Shown: positions 40,701 to 54,542, counted from the first letter of the stretch. The stretch: DNA of 64,000 nucleotides from Atopsyche davidsoni (GCA_022113835.1 JAILWY010000014.1:4217501-4281500), one strand, 5' to 3'. Program-made: numbers and translations. Notes: a model not told the origin generated them from the sequence alone.

Positions 40701-41079
40701 ATTTTCGGGCTCAGAAAAACTTAAAAAAAGACATTGAGCAAAATGAAAATGACTGACGAATTTAGAGGTTTGTGATAGTTAAATACTATTGCATAGTATC
40801 ATATTTCAAGTGGTTTCTTTTTGTTTCGTAGTAATACATTCATGCAATATTGATGTATTTTTAATTACAACCTGCTCACAAAAGATAGCGTTATCTTTCG
40901 ATGCTTTAAATTTAGTTTTCATAAATTATTATTCTAACAAAAAATAATTAATAATAAAGGCTTGAAAAGATCTCTGCATGAAAAAAAATCAGGTGTAATT
41001 CGAAATAATTGAACATTTAAACAGAGGAAATGAAACTCTTGCGAAGAGCTCACAAATAATATTGTTGGAGATATCAGGA
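34721..41079. other. AT-rich non-coding tract with scattered GC-richer patches
   Basis: I see no gene. GC-richer patches lie at about 35480-35620, 37330-37530, 38565-38800 and 40330-40500. The frames overlapping them (35331-35558 plus, 37347-37556 minus, 38527-38760 minus, 40364-40609 plus) lack recognisable domains. A short TA run lies at about 35200-35230. Confidence 0.55.
35907..35975. repeat. Imperfect (CA)n repeat
   Basis: CA units are interrupted by AA and TA units over about 70 bp. It is an old, degenerate microsatellite. Confidence 0.9.
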
Positions 41080-41270
41080 ATCTGGTCGTCCATTAAGAGA
41101 TGAGCCGTCCGGTAATTGGACATCGACATCTATTTCTTTTAATAAGAACTCCAGACCGGAGCGCCTCCCTGCGACTTGCCAAGCCGGCGGTGCCGACAGC
41201 TCCGAGGGGTCGTTTCAACTCCAAAATTACGGGGGTTGTTTTCCTTCCCTGCTGGGAAATCAAGTCCATT
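41080..41270. other. GC-richer block
   Basis: A GC-rich core at about 41155-41215 is flanked by balanced-composition sequence. There is no open frame of note. It is a possible conserved non-coding element. Confidence 0.35.
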
Positions 41271-41718
41271 GTTTAATTCTGAGTTCACATTCAAATGTTT
41301 TTATTATACCAATATATTTTTAATTATGATTTTTTTTACAACAAAAGCTTTATAAACTAGTCGATTCCTATAACGTCATCTAGTTTTATGGTTTTCTTTG
41401 CTATTAAAACCAATCAAAAAATCTGTTGACTTTTGACATATTTTTTTGCTCTTTTAAATAAATATCTAGCTAGCATATCTGAGCTGAAATTAAAATGGTT
41501 GAGATATAAATTTTAATGTATTGGATTATGCTACATTGTACTTTCATTCATCAATATTCCCACATAATAATTTATGTACTTGAGAGTTTTCTTGAGTCAT
41601 ATATTAAATTTAAATAAATATATGATTATAAAATATTACGCTCGTTGGTGGTTTTACTTTTTTGTAAATATAATCATGTGTAAAATTATCAAGACGTAGT
41701 TTTCTTAGTAAAATAATC

Positions 41719-41814
<96 letters not shown>
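41719..41814. repeat. (TA)n microsatellite
   Basis: About 95 bp of TA repeat with one CA interruption near 41734. Confidence 0.98.
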
Positions 41815-41954
41815 CAACTGGTTTCTTATTTTTTTTTTTTTCAAATATATAAAATTTAACTTTTACAAATAAAGATAAAGTCTAGATAAATTTTTGATTT
41901 TCAAATTATAAAAAAATCGTTTTATTGTGTTTGATATAAAAACGTATCGAATAA

Positions 41955-42225
41955 TCGTTTGCACAGGAAACTTGGTTTTAAACCTGCCGAACGCAACGCC
42001 TTCTACGGATTGCGCCATCGAATAGCCACTAAGCCTGTTCTGGATAGAAAAGGCTCTTTACCAAATCAATCCGAAATAGGACCCGAAGCAGACACACCGG
42101 CTGGAATAATTCCGTTCCCAATGCCGAGGTCTGAACGAGGTCCCAGGCCACGTACCTCTTCCACTCTAAATCGATATTGGTGGAAGGCAGCGGTGGATAG
42201 GGCTAAGTATTTCCGAGCTAAATGA
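41955..42225 (+). other. GC-richer block with an 88-codon open frame
   Basis: The plus-strand frame 41959-42225 begins MHRKLGFKPAERNAFYGL and is R/P/K-rich. Its balanced amino-acid usage makes it one of the more protein-like frames here. I recognise no family. It could be an unrecognised exon or a transposon fragment, but I see no confident splice signals, so I leave it unassigned. Confidence 0.3.
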
Positions 42226-42811
42226 TACATCGATGTGACTATTACTTCTCAAGGTGTTAAACACGTTGAAGTCAAGATAAGTGATTTTGATGAATTTGCT
42301 ATATGGAAATATTTACCTGAGATAAACTTTCTACATACCATCTAAACTATGTTACCCAATGTTAAAGAAATATATTTTTTTTTGTATTCTTTCGAAATCA
42401 CACTTCTGAAACTATCCAATAACTATATTTATAGAAAATTTTGGATTTTCTCGCTAACATTCGAGATTTCCATGATTGACAAGAAATCGGTTTGATGGTT
42501 ACAAAGCTTAGCGCAGCCAAATAACCACCGGTTTTTGAGTTTGTGTTTTATATATATAGATTATGTTTTGAATAGCTCCTTTTTATCCACGAAAACAAAG
42601 TCTAAAAGTCTTTTCTCACAATACTTTTTTCTTATTGTTAAAATTATTAAACCATTTAAACTTTAATGTTTTTACGCTGTTGTTAGTTACCTTGCTGAGT
42701 ATTTATTTTTTGTGACCCCAAACTTGACAAATAGTTTTGTAACGATATCAACACTACTTTTGAACTATATTGACAATTGTTCAGCAAATATTGGGTATGT
42801 ACTTTACGAGT

Positions 42812-42985
42812 AAAACTGACTAAAGACGTCGCGATACAACCGACAACCGAATGGTGACTGGCCAATATAGTCTCTTTTGCGTTGTTAACTAGGTGAAGGG
42901 CTTAAAAAGCAACTAAAATAAAAGGGTACAGTTGGTTAAATAAAAATTGTCTGTCAGTTGTGTTGTTGCGTGTGTAGGCTGCTTT
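42812..42985 (-). repeat. Dispersed repeat of about 175 bp, copy 2
   Basis: This is the inverted homologue of 17595-17770 (landmarks described there). It overlaps the 3' end of the minus-strand open frame at 42913-43197, suggesting that frame belongs to, or sits beside, a repeat element. Confidence 0.6.
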
Positions 42986-43197
42986 ACGCTCTGCGCGGTA
43001 CTGGCGATGTTTGTCTCCGGAGCGACGATAATGTCGAACTGCCTCGCCATGTTAGCAGCCTGGCCTGAAATCGCCGGCCAGAAACGAGGGTTTTTTGAAA
43101 GGATTCGAATAACACTTCCTAGAAGTTCTTTTGTTGAATTCATTTTATGACGGTCAACTTGAACTACAATTGCCAGATTTACTTTTACGAGTGTCAC
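42913..43197 (-). other. Open frame of unknown origin beside a dispersed repeat
   Basis: The 94-codon minus-strand frame has balanced composition in its middle, around NPRFWPAISGQAANMARQF. No known domain is visible. A methionine at about 43144 would give a shorter product starting MNSTKELLGS. Its C-terminal third overlaps the dispersed repeat. It may be a transposable-element protein fragment. A short antisense frame (42947-43150) is probably a shadow. Confidence 0.3.
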
Positions 43198-43199
43198 TA

Positions 43200-44479
43200 A
43201 ATATAAAGTATTATATTATAATTAATTTTTATTACTTATACCCTTTTATTAAAAATTGTATTTATATATTAGTCAGGTGTTTTGGCCAAAATCAATGAAA
43301 ATCGCAGAGACTTACATAGCTGGATCCGGTCTTCTTTTCGAACCAATTGAGAATGTATAGATTTCTAATCAGATTTTTTTAATGTGCACATCTATCTTTC
43401 ACAGAGTAAAAATATAGAATAATACTTTACATAGACAGTTTAAAGATGGTTTTCATTGTTAGATGAAACAAAAATAATCACTTTTTTTTCATTACTATTT
43501 TTTGAAAATGCTCTGGAACCAAAAGCTCTGATCACTGCACTAAACAGTGGCTAGTTTGAGGTGGAGTTTCGTAAATGGCGAATTTATTTTATTTCCCTTT
43601 AATTCCTTACAACAGGTGTTTAAGTTAGGGGGCGAGAATTTATGGTCTTGGATATTGGCGCCTATTAGCCTAGTTTGCCGTGTAACATAACAGATTGACT
43701 CGCACGTAGCACAGAATGGAGGTTTAGCTATAACTTATAGAATATTGGCAAGAAAACCTATTAAAGACATGGTCTTGAGAAAAATCGTTTATATAGCAAT
43801 TTTCATTAGAATTTAACTACGATAAAGTGTTTACTTACCTTCAATATATGGGTGAACAATTTAGTTTTTTAAGATTATTTATTCCAATTTATAAAATAAT
43901 AATTGTTACCTTAGAAGTAAATATCAGTCGCAATGGAAAATAAAAAAGTGAAATTTATCCAAATAAATATTAATACTATTTTCATAATATCAAAATATCA
44001 GTTATTTTTTAAACTTTATTTAATAAAAATAAATACAGGATCTTCAAATACAAATCTAACATTTTATAGCAGAATTACTTTTAGATCTGAAAATTGTTTT
44101 ATTGATATTTTCTAGGAAAAATTAAATTTAAGCCACTGAAAACAAATAAATCTGGTAATATAAATACATTAAACAAATTTAAACCTTGATTAGTTATAAG
44201 CTTGAGTTTTGTGACATATTAACATATTTTTAATTTGTTTTTACTTTGTGACGTACAAAACTAAAAAAGTGGATGTTTGTCGGAGATATAAAATATTAAT
44301 ATTGTTTTATATAATGTAATATTAATTGTTTCTAATTATTTTTTTACTAAACAATATATGTATTTTTAATAATTCTCCCATCAGGCAATGTTATTTTTAT
44401 TATATTAATTTTAGATTAATGTCAATCAGAATGCGTTTTTATTTACCCATGCAGGTATTAGTATGTTTATGTGATTAAG
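43200..44479. other. AT-rich non-coding tract
   Basis: I see no gene. A slightly GC-richer patch lies at about 43610-43730. Confidence 0.6.
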
Positions 44480-44561
44480 CACATTTTTTCATACATTGAA
44501 AACGATTAAAGAAAACTCTCAGAAAATATCATCGTGACTTGTGAGGGATTCGAACCCACAT
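44480..44561 (-). repeat. SINE 3' part, inverted copy (left arm)
   Basis: This is a perfect reverse complement of 44666-44747 over 82 bp. It contains a B-box-like GGTTCGAATCC on the minus strand (44546-44556) and the SINE tail, but lacks the A-box half. Confidence 0.93.
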
Positions 44562-44612
44562 TGCATATTAGTTCATATGTAGATTATGATTATTAAAAAT
44601 TCTCACTAAATT

Positions 44613-44747
44613 GGAGTGGCTCGTTAGCATAGTTGGATAAATGCACCGGCCATGAAAGCTTGGGGATGTGGGTTCGAATCCCTCACAAGTCACGATGATA
44701 TTTTCTGAGAGTTTTCTTTAATCGTTTTCAATGTATGAAAAAATGTG
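44613..44747 (+). repeat. tRNA-derived SINE
   Basis: An RNA polymerase III split promoter is visible: A box TAGCATAGTTGG (44625-44636) and B box GGTTCGAATCC (44671-44681), 34 bp apart, as in tRNA genes. A D-arm-like stem (GCAT with ATGC) can be drawn. The T-arm pairs with one mismatch and the anticodon arm is poor, so this is a tRNA-derived retroposon head, not a functional tRNA. A non-tRNA tail follows and runs into an A-rich end (TATGAAAAAATGTG). The tail matches the remnant at 14857-14940, showing that it is dispersed. Confidence 0.85.
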
Positions 44748-45219
44748 TTATTTTTATTCTTTAAAGCGTACTTACTATGTATAGCACAATAATTACCATC
44801 AGCGGAAGCGTGAGGGCATATGTTTTGGGTTGCTTGGTGTAATTAAGAGACCTTGACTCAGCGACTTCATAAAGTACAATTACATTAATTAATTCACATT
44901 AGAAACAAACGCCGGCAATAACTGCCATTAAGAAACATCTGTTTCACTGATTTATTAGAATATTTAACAAAAACGCTTACAACGATATCTTTCCCCTTTA
45001 TTTTCAAGAATAAAACCTTTGCAATACGAAAAATGTAATAATTTTTCAATAAATACTTAAAAAAAATTTTTTTTAGAGTTTTAAGAATTAAAATAACAGC
45101 TAACTTTGAATAACATGTTTACTCAATCTTTTCATCCTATATATGATACATGTAACACTTAAATAAAAGCCTTCTAAAATAAATACAGTAATACATTTAA
45201 AATTTAAGTATGTTTTTAT

Positions 45220-45294
<75 letters not shown>

Positions 45295-48200
45295 TGTATA
45301 TTATATATACGCAGATACTGTGGCGCCCTGACCAGGGTGCTCGCATGAATAATTGGTCCGTAAAAATATCGGCCGCTAATCAATAAATCACAGCCCCTCC
45401 GACCCGCTGGCCGAGCGGTGGAATGCTTTTCAGAACGCTTTGCAAAAGTTAACGTTACTATGTCTTTACGGGACTCGATTGATTGATCGCTGTTTAAAGG
45501 ATGGTCCTACATTCAATATGTATTTAGAGTGTAGGTGTATGACTTGTAATATATTGTTTTTTAAGAACTTCCGACTATACATTGCTTAGTAAAAACATTT
45601 ATTTTTAATTGATTAGTAGCATGCTTAATTATAAACATTGTTGCTCTACTAAATATTATTCTCTTCAAATATTTATTTTTATTACTTTTTTTTTAAAACA
45701 GTTCTCTAAATTAATTAATATATATGTGTGTTATTTGAGCATCTATCGTTGAATTAAAATAGCAACCATATTTATGATAGCAGTTTTTTCAAAACTCTCG
45801 TCAAACTCAGTCAAAAGTATTCGATGATCTAAATAAAAATTGTCTACAAATTTAAATTTAAAATTCTTAACATTTATATTCACATCAGAGAATATTTATT
45901 TATTGATATTTTCAACACATGAGTAGTGTCCAATTTTTGTGTTTTATATAATAGTTAATAATTAAAAATATTGTAACTATTTTGTGAAGAATAATTTTTT
46001 TTGTCGAAAAAAACTTTCATGTTTAATAATATATATTTAATATTGCATTAAAATCAGTAAATTTTGAAGTTTTTGTAATTGTTTTCAATATTTCTTTTAA
46101 GATTCAATTTAAAAAGCCTATTTTATTTTCGATTATTAAGATTTTTCGTAATTTGAATGAACACTTTTGTATCTTTATAAATTTTTAAGCTTTGTATTAC
46201 TTTTATCCATATAATTTATCAGAGATTGAGTAATACATATTTTTTAGGAGTAACCTGAAAAAGAACCCATTTTTTTAAGTTCATCGACCTGGCTCTTTAT
46301 TATCCTCCAAGGGGCCGAACCAATTTGTACAGACATCCTCTGCTTGGAAAAGCTGTTTCTTTATTAAATTTCTTACGTAGATTTGTGTATAACATTTACG
46401 CGTATCCTTTTTTGTTTCGCCAACCGTTTCAATAAATAAATAACGAAATTTCCAATTAAATACAACTTTACTAATTTCCCTCACAAAACTTTTTTTAATT
46501 AATAAAGGAAGAATTATATTTCATTTATAGTAAAGAAAGCCTGAATGTATAATGATAGACTAAAACAATAAAGTTTTTCTACATTTTATTTAAAAATATA
46601 ACTTATAGATTTAAATTGAATAAGTCAGTCTGTTGTTGCTAAAGCATTATATTTCCAACATATACTGTCATGTCAATACACTTTTTTATTAAAAAAGTTA
46701 AATAACTAATATTATTGAATAAAAATTGGTGTATTTTTATGTTATTTTAATCTTTATTTTTCTTTACATTACGAGTAATAACGTTTTTAAATATTAGTTG
46801 TTTCTACACTTTCTACACATTTTTTCGTATTATTATTGGTAATCTTTAACAATAATAATATCGGTTAAATACTAGCGTGTAACTATTATAATTCTCGCTC
46901 AGGTGTAGTGACAGTGATCGAGGAGCTTATGTTGGGAGACACCAATAGTCAGACAAAGATTCGCACTTAGATAAAAGTAAATTCAACGATTTTCCTTGTC
47001 GTTTTAACGTATAAATTGTTTACCAAAAGGAAAATTATAAACATAAATAATTGATGTAATTGTTGGTTTATAATGACTACTTTGTTGGTTCATGACCACC
47101 TCGACTCCCATTGCAATAACTTGTGATGTTGTGTTATAACTTTGTTGTAGCTGTTGTTTTCTGATTCCACTTTTACTATTCATTAAACAGTGAAAGTTAG
47201 TTTTTAACAAGTTTTGTGATTAAATATAAGCTAACTCAGTTGAAGGGTATTTTTTTTACAAAGTTTCGATTTCTTTTTAAAATAAATAAAAATGATATTC
47301 CATATTTAGCTGAGGTAGATAACGGACTTTTACACAAATCGCATGGTTAATACATAATACGTTACAAGTTTTTAGTTAAGTAAATTAATAAAACCAAAAA
47401 ATTACTTGTTAATTTTAATAGTTTTCTTTTAAAGCTTAACTAACACAATACAAGAAAAATAAATATTTAGTTATTTCACGTTATATTTTTCAATATTTTA
47501 ATCAATATTTTTATTATATACAGCATTTTTTAACGTTTTTTTATTTTATATTTGTTGTTTTTTATGAGTGTGAAACTCACTGGTCATGCTAATATTAAAG
47601 TGGTAAAAATTCCACTGAAATACAATGCTTTACTTTTAATTAGTGTACTATCATTTTAAATGACCAATTTCATAATTGTTTAAGTAAATTCATAAAACGC
47701 TACCATGAACCATCTTAGAAATTTTCGAGTTTCTCTTTGATTTTCTGAGCCACCTCCTAAAATATACAACAAAGTCTTATGGGTAAATCAATTACAAATT
47801 ACTTATTCAATAAGTAAATTCATAGGCTCTTTCATTTAATAATTAGCCCATTTTAATAAGAGTATTTGTCACAAGACATCTAAAATGAAAGGAAGTCGCC
47901 ATGAGCAATCCAACGTTCAGCGAAATGTTAAAAGAGAAGAGTGGACGCCTCCGTGATTGTCATTTCAAACGACACGCTTTGTGATTTCACTTTTCACAAT
48001 GGTTTATCATTGGACAATTTATGGCTAGAAGAATATGTTATTTTTCCGTATTTCAAGGTGAAACTGGGAGTATTGTGATTTACACGTGTATATTTAATTT
48101 TAAAAATTCTTTATTTTTTGTTTGTATAAATATGAAAATATTTAAGCGTTTTTTTACAAAAAGAAACTTTCGTTTAATTTTACCCATTGGTAATAAAAAT

Positions 48201-49411
48201 TTAAACTGGTATTTTTCTAGAAAAGGTAAAAAATTTAATCTAAAAATATTGTTTGTTAAACAACGCCAAGGACTTAGTGTCCGATAATAGATAATATTTT
48301 ATTTACAGAAGAAGCAATGCTATTTTTTTCTTATAATAATTTACCAATTACAATATACCGATAATCATTTCAAAACTTATGTACTACAGCTTGATCGAAT
48401 AACACGTGGTATGAATGATACAGAAAAAAATGATACATTTTTCAGGTACTATTTTTAGATTGCGCTCCCTAATTCTTCAAGGAAATAATGGTTTCATAAC
48501 TGTTTATTTTGTCATTGAGGTTCAAATATGCTTAATAAAATATAAAACAGTTTTTATTAGATTAATAATTTTTATCCCGTTGTCAATTGAACGTTATCTA
48601 TAATGTTGTTTTTCAGACAAATCAACAAAATAAACTTGTAAAATTACTATTACAGTTATATCATGTAAAATCTACAAAATTTTATCCCTCAGCTCAAAAT
48701 ATACTCCTTTCCGAGCAAAGTAAAAGTATTGAGAGAAAATATTATGACCCACCGGACATGCCCACTGCCAGATCATAGATAGCAACGTCTTTTGTGTGTT
48801 TTTATGAGACATAAATCGAAGAGGTCTCAAAAAGTAACAATGTCCTTCCCCCAACACTTGCTTATCATTTAGTGCAGAGTTTCTAGAAAATAAAGTCCGC
48901 AAGCAAGAATCAAACACATATATAGCCGCTTTATAGAATTTTCTTTCAAGCTTAAGTGAGTTTTACCTCTGGCCCACTCACACAACCCATTGACGTTCGA
49001 GATTAAAGACTGGTAATAAATTTCTTGATACTCTTTATACAAACATATTGTTTGATGCCTCTGGGAAATTGAACCTTTTCTGATTTGTTATATGAAAGAA
49101 GAGAATTTCGGATTGGCTTAAGGTTGAACGGTTATCAGTGATGCGCAGTGTTAGAGGTAGTTCGAAAAGACAATTAATTAAAATATTACGCATTTGATTT
49201 CCTTTCACATTTATATTAAGAAGATAGATTTTCTAAATTTCAATACAAAATTAATAATAAATAGTACAAGGGATCGAAAAAAAATTGCACCATTATAGTT
49301 ATGAAAACTTAAATATTAATGAAAAATAGTGTCATGTTTTTATTTTGGTCACATTTAAACTTAATATTTGACTTCACGATTTCTACCGAGGTAAATGCAT
49401 TTATTGCAATA

Positions 49412-49414
<3 letters not shown>
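44748..49414. other. AT-rich non-coding tract
   Basis: I see no gene. A GC-richer block lies at about 45315-45490. Frames at 46281-46484 minus, 47004-47210 minus, 48021-48287 plus and 48672-48917 minus (the last cysteine- and aromatic-containing, 81 codons) have no recognisable domain. Confidence 0.5.
45223..45294. repeat. Compound microsatellite (TA)n(TG)n
   Basis: A TA run passes into about 8 TG units. Confidence 0.98.

Positions 49415-49501
<87 letters not shown>
49415..49501. repeat. (TA)n microsatellite
   Basis: An uninterrupted TA run of about 87 bp. Confidence 0.98.
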
Positions 49502-49503
<2 letters not shown>

Positions 49504-52500
49504 GCAATAATAACTGCACTATCTTTTCATAAATTATTACCTTAATCAATATAGTTTGTTACTTCTCAAACGTAGTAGTACCTTGGTGTATTTCACTATT
49601 AGCAACAACAAAAAATATCAACTGACGGACACTCATTGGATATGAATTTATAAAACCTTGTCTTATCATCAGTTCTTTAGTCCGTAGCAAAAAGTTAATC
49701 TTAATTTGGTTTAATGTGCTTGAATGGATTTTTTTTGTTTTTGACTAACTGATGTGTCTAAATATTCAGATAATGTAAAATAATATTCATGTCTAAAAAA
49801 ATGACTGGCCATATCCGTACTAATAATCAAATCCGTTACAAGCATTAATTTTTTTATTTCTTTAAAAAATATAATATTTTAACAAATATTTTTTTAAATA
49901 AAAACGAACGCCTCTGACGTTAAGGTATGGTTATTTCTATTAATCAAAGATTTTTTATAGTAGAAATCTTATAAAAATATCAAGGGAATCAAGTTTTTTC
50001 TTGGGAAAAAAAGGATTGATATTGGACAATACAATAAATAACTAAACATTCTTAATCGAATACTGAATAAAGGTCTTTCTAGGGTGTTATGCTCGTGTAG
50101 TGCTTATTGGACCAATCTTTAGAAATACGCTCATCATAAATAAGTAATTTAAAAAAATATTTTTAGGGAGTTGAATCTTGAATTATGTTCTCTATAAAGT
50201 GTCTTTAGAATGCTTATCTTTGATTTCTTGCTAATATCACATTAAATATATATTATTCTGTAAACATGACAACATATTTTTTTTTAATAAGGACGATCTA
50301 ATACTATTTATTTATATAGTTTACTTACTATTTGGTTATAACGGGTTAATGTCTATTATTATTTATTCCGTATGTTTTTAGTGACAATTTTGATAATTCA
50401 CAACAATACAAAGAGCCAATTAAATTTTGTTAATGACACAAAAAATATTATTTTATACAAAATAAAACATCAGAAATCGTTGTTCAAATTATATCAGTTT
50501 TTATGACTGTACATTTTTGTTCACAATAGCGACTTCCATTTAAAAGCCTTCTTTAATTACAACGACCCAAACAATGGGATGTCCCTACAAAGGCAGGTTT
50601 TATCACTTAGTACCCTGCCGATAAATTAAACATACTGTAGGAGCTTGTACAACTTGATGCGAATAGAAATTGTTTCAGGATCGTTAAGATCGTCCTCAGC
50701 AAGCTTAATGCGATTGTTATTTGTTCCTTACGATTTCAGTGATGCTAATTTATGGCAGATTCCAACAAAATTATTGCCTGTATAAATAAATAGCCTATAA
50801 ATAACTAACGCAAGATTACTAATGTACTAAAGTAAATTTTTAACTAAAGCATAAAATTAGCTATGTAGCTCCAGTATCAACAACTACTTCTAAACTTCAT
50901 TTGAATAATTATATTATTTGAAATTAAAAACCTAGTGTTTCTCGAAATTAACTTTAAATGATTAATAAAAAATATAAGAATAAAACAATAAGCTGCATCT
51001 TTAGACAAGGTATTCACCCAATATAGTTATTTAGAAATATATCATTCCATAGAATATTTACAATCAATGTATCATTAGGGATATTTCTCTTACTTTTTAA
51101 GACTGGCAAATGAATGTTGTAATCAACCTGAAGGCTTAAATGCCTGACATTTATTCATAAAATCATAAAAGCGTTTATTTTTCTGAAATCCAAGGCACTT
51201 ACGTCGGCATTTGGGTTAAGCCTCGTATTTTTACTTTGGAAAAGAATTCTTATTCGCCCTGGAATTCCACGGCGAGGAAAAAGCAATGCGAATTGAGAAA
51301 TCTTCTTAGGACGTGTTAAAAGCGTTTCTTCGGTAGCTCGCACCTGCGATATGCAGAATATCTCAAATATTTAGACTAAAAGCAAGAAGCTGGTGAATTT
51401 GGGGAAATTCTATAAATTTATTAAGTTAGATATCACGACTGAAACTCAAAGCAAGCAACATCTTCCTACATTGTAAAAATATGTATATATATATATATAT
51501 CCGTGATTAGGATTTGATATTAAAACCTTTGTTGAATTGGTAATTTGAATGAATTCAAAAAACTTAATTTTCTTTTTCAAGTAATTAAATGGTCGCCCTG
51601 AAAGCTCTACTGTATAATGCAATAGTTCGCTTATAAACTTCAGCGAGATTAAATAATTCAGCAGTTGAAAGTACTTTGTCTTCATTGCCATCATTTAAAC
51701 TTAGAAATAAATCAATACGGGTTTATTTTGAATGAGATAGACAATTTATTAATCTTATATCGATTTAATGCCAGCAATTTCAGTTTTGCAAGTACATGTG
51801 TAAGAATTTGTTAAAAAATATATTCAAATGAATGCTTATTACTTAAGGTGCGATAATTTTTGAAAATGATTGATATATTACAAAATAATTAATTAAAAAG
51901 TTGTAAAATCATCTTAAAGGCTTGTTGTTTAAATTATCTTTATGTGTTCAAAATATTTATGTTTTATAAATGAAGATTTCATTATATAATAATGTAACAT
52001 TTGAAATATAACTTTTTTTTTAAAACTGTAATGTATCTCAATTATTTACACAAAAACTGTACTGGTTTTACAATTTGCTGTAATATTGTCAAAATTCCTT
52101 TATTCCCCATGAGCAGTCTTTTTGTTAGCGACACCTGTAAAGCTTTAACGAGTAGGACATTTCGGGCTTACCAACATAATGTAGCTTGTTCCTGTAGCTG
52201 TTTAAACCGCCATTACGTGCGCCGGGAAACCCGTTTTTCCTGAGGCAATTAAAATCAAAACGATACCTTGTAATTGCATTGTCAATAAAATGAACCGGCT
52301 CCGTAGCCAATCAGCGTTAAGCAGCTATTTTGTATTAACAGGAAACAAGAACACTGATAGAATACTTAAGTATATATAGTTAAGTTAATTTGTGTATTTA
52401 CAACTAACTACTACGGTATCTAGTACACTATGCGCACCAACTAGAAACGTGCATCGTTTTGTTATATTCTTGAACAAACAATCATTAGTTTTTACTATGA

Positions 52501-54018
52501 TATTGTTACGTCATAATTTAATCATAATTCTTGAACAACAACAAAAATCAAATCTGTCTGTCATAATTGTTTTAAAAATATATAAATCGTATGTTTTAGG
52601 CTTTTTCTTTAAAAAAACAATTTCTTTATATAATTTAATGTCTATTTTTAATTAAATTTGATTAAATTAATATGTCTATTTTTAAATTTGTCAGTACATG
52701 ACATTAAAACAAACGCCATAACCACTTCATAACTACTTTCAGGTACCAACTATTAGTAAATAAGAAGAAAAAAATGCATCTGACTTGTGTCTCGACAAAC
52801 TTTTTCGGTGATATATCTCTTCATTTCACGGGTGAATCCAGTATCTAAAAATAAGTTAAATTGCTAATTCGTCCATTTTATCGGGAACTTAATATTAAAT
52901 GATATAACCAATTTAATTAAAAACCTCGCATTTACAAGAAGTACATTTAAAAATGGGTTTTACTTCGTTGGCCCGACGTTGGTAATTGAATTTTTGATAA
53001 ATGATCAACGATTTCAAAGGATATTTCCAGCGATGAAATGTATAAAAATATAAGATATTATGTAATGCTATAATATAATATTATTTTCGCATGTAAGAAG
53101 AAAATCCAACGAGTCACGGTGCTTTTGGCTCATTTTTATTAATAATAAGATTCTCGATCTGTCCAATGTGAGATTTAACATTAGTTTAACTTTATATGAT
53201 GAAATATTGCACAGTACACGATGATGAAGAAAAATTGTAAGAACTTATCAATTTGGTATTTGTTGGTAAAATTTTATTTATCAATAGATATGAAGCACCC
53301 CCGACTCATTTTATGTGAGTTTACTTATAATTACAATAATGTAAAATAATTATTATTCTACAAAAATATATATTGATAAAAATATATATACCACTAAATT
53401 TATAAATCACATGCACATTTGGACAGAGTGTCAAGTTCATGTCAAATAGTCGCAACAGCCATAAAGGTTGTGCGGTGCAGAAACTAGGAAGATGAGAGAA
53501 AACTTGACTTTCTCCCGCTGCTGATTTATAGTGCCACATTACGGCGGACAGATGTCGCCACTGGACGGAAGGTTAAATTTGCATTTAAATTCACAAATCT
53601 GGCAACCCTGCTCAAAGACAACGTCATTCCCAGAATTCTACCCTAAGTTTTGTAACAGATAATTTGTTCGTGGGATTCTAAGGAGAATTCTTGTACAAGA
53701 CGTATTATTCCACAGAAGGTACTTTGGCAAATTACTATGATAAAATATGTCAACTTCCAAAAGCGACCGATTTTAATGACTTTATTTAAATTTATTTTGG
53801 CAAACTGTCTGAATAACTTTTGCGAAAAATCACAATACATATTGTGAACACTCAAATTAGAATATAGCCTGATATTTATGTGTTTCAGTTTAATTGCGTT
53901 TTTTGCGTCAGTAAAAAAGGGTGTATTTCTAAAAACCTACCAAGCTTACCAGATGGAGTAATTAGTAATTAGAGTATAAAAAACTTCCGCGTAGTTGTTA
54001 CCAACTGTAGTTGACATG
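49502..54018. other. AT-rich non-coding tract with GC-richer patches
   Basis: No gene is seen. GC-richer patches lie at about 50560-50720, 51190-51345, 52120-52310 and 53440-53620. Frames overlapping them (51155-51343 minus, 52001-52243 plus, 52125-52310 minus, 53321-53539 minus) lack recognisable domains. A short TA run lies at about 51481-51500. Confidence 0.55.
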
Positions 54019-54201
54019 CTGTAAAGCAGGGGTGTCAAACTCAATTTTGCAGAGGGCCATATACGAAATTTAGAATGTGTTGGCGGGCCGGATTCAAATA
54101 AAAAAAATGTACTGAATTATTATAACATTTTATTTATTTAATTATATAATATACGGCGTGTGCATAAAATTTTCGGATTTTTTCGTGAAATTGGAGCTTT
54201 A

Positions 54202-54483
54202 TTATAAAAAATTGGTACAATATATTCTATTCAGGGTACTGTCCATCGTATTCCAAGCGTATTTCAGAAAGGGCATTCTGCATCGATTGAAACAAGTGGT
54301 AGTCGGAAGGGGCAAGGTCTGGGCTATAAGGCGGGTGAAGCAGAACTTCCCATTCACTGTTTTCCAAATAGGTTTTAACCGATCAACATGTGGCCGAGCA
54401 TTGTCATGATGGAAAATTACAGACTCGTGCCTGGTCGCATATTCTGGCCGTTTTTCTGCCAATGCTCGCTTCAAACGCATCAA
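54202..54483 (-). pseudogene. mariner transposase C-terminal fragment (copy 2)
   Basis: A minus-strand frame contains HHDNARPHV with the second catalytic Asp. It corresponds to 22904-23200 of copy 1 and is very similar. The Asp-2 and Asp-3 codons (54403-54405 and 54302-54304) are 101 nt apart, 4 short of the D34D spacing. The frame therefore shifts and PDLAPSD-type sequence is read out of phase. The 25 nt lost from copy 1 are present here. Confidence 0.9.
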
Positions 54484-54542
54484 TTGTGTCTGTAGAACTC
54501 GCCCGTGATAGTTTGGCCTGATTTCAGCAGATCATAGTGGAA

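Noticed and set aside
44613..44692. Possible functional tRNA gene
   Set aside because: A and B boxes are present, but the anticodon arm does not pair properly, the T-arm has a mismatch, and the unit continues into a dispersed tail. It is a SINE head.
45400..45450. tRNA-like A-box sequence (TGGCCGAGCGGT) resembling the D-arm of a Leu or Ser tRNA
   Set aside because: No matching B box follows at tRNA distance, and no acceptor stem or anticodon arm can be drawn. At most it is a fragment.
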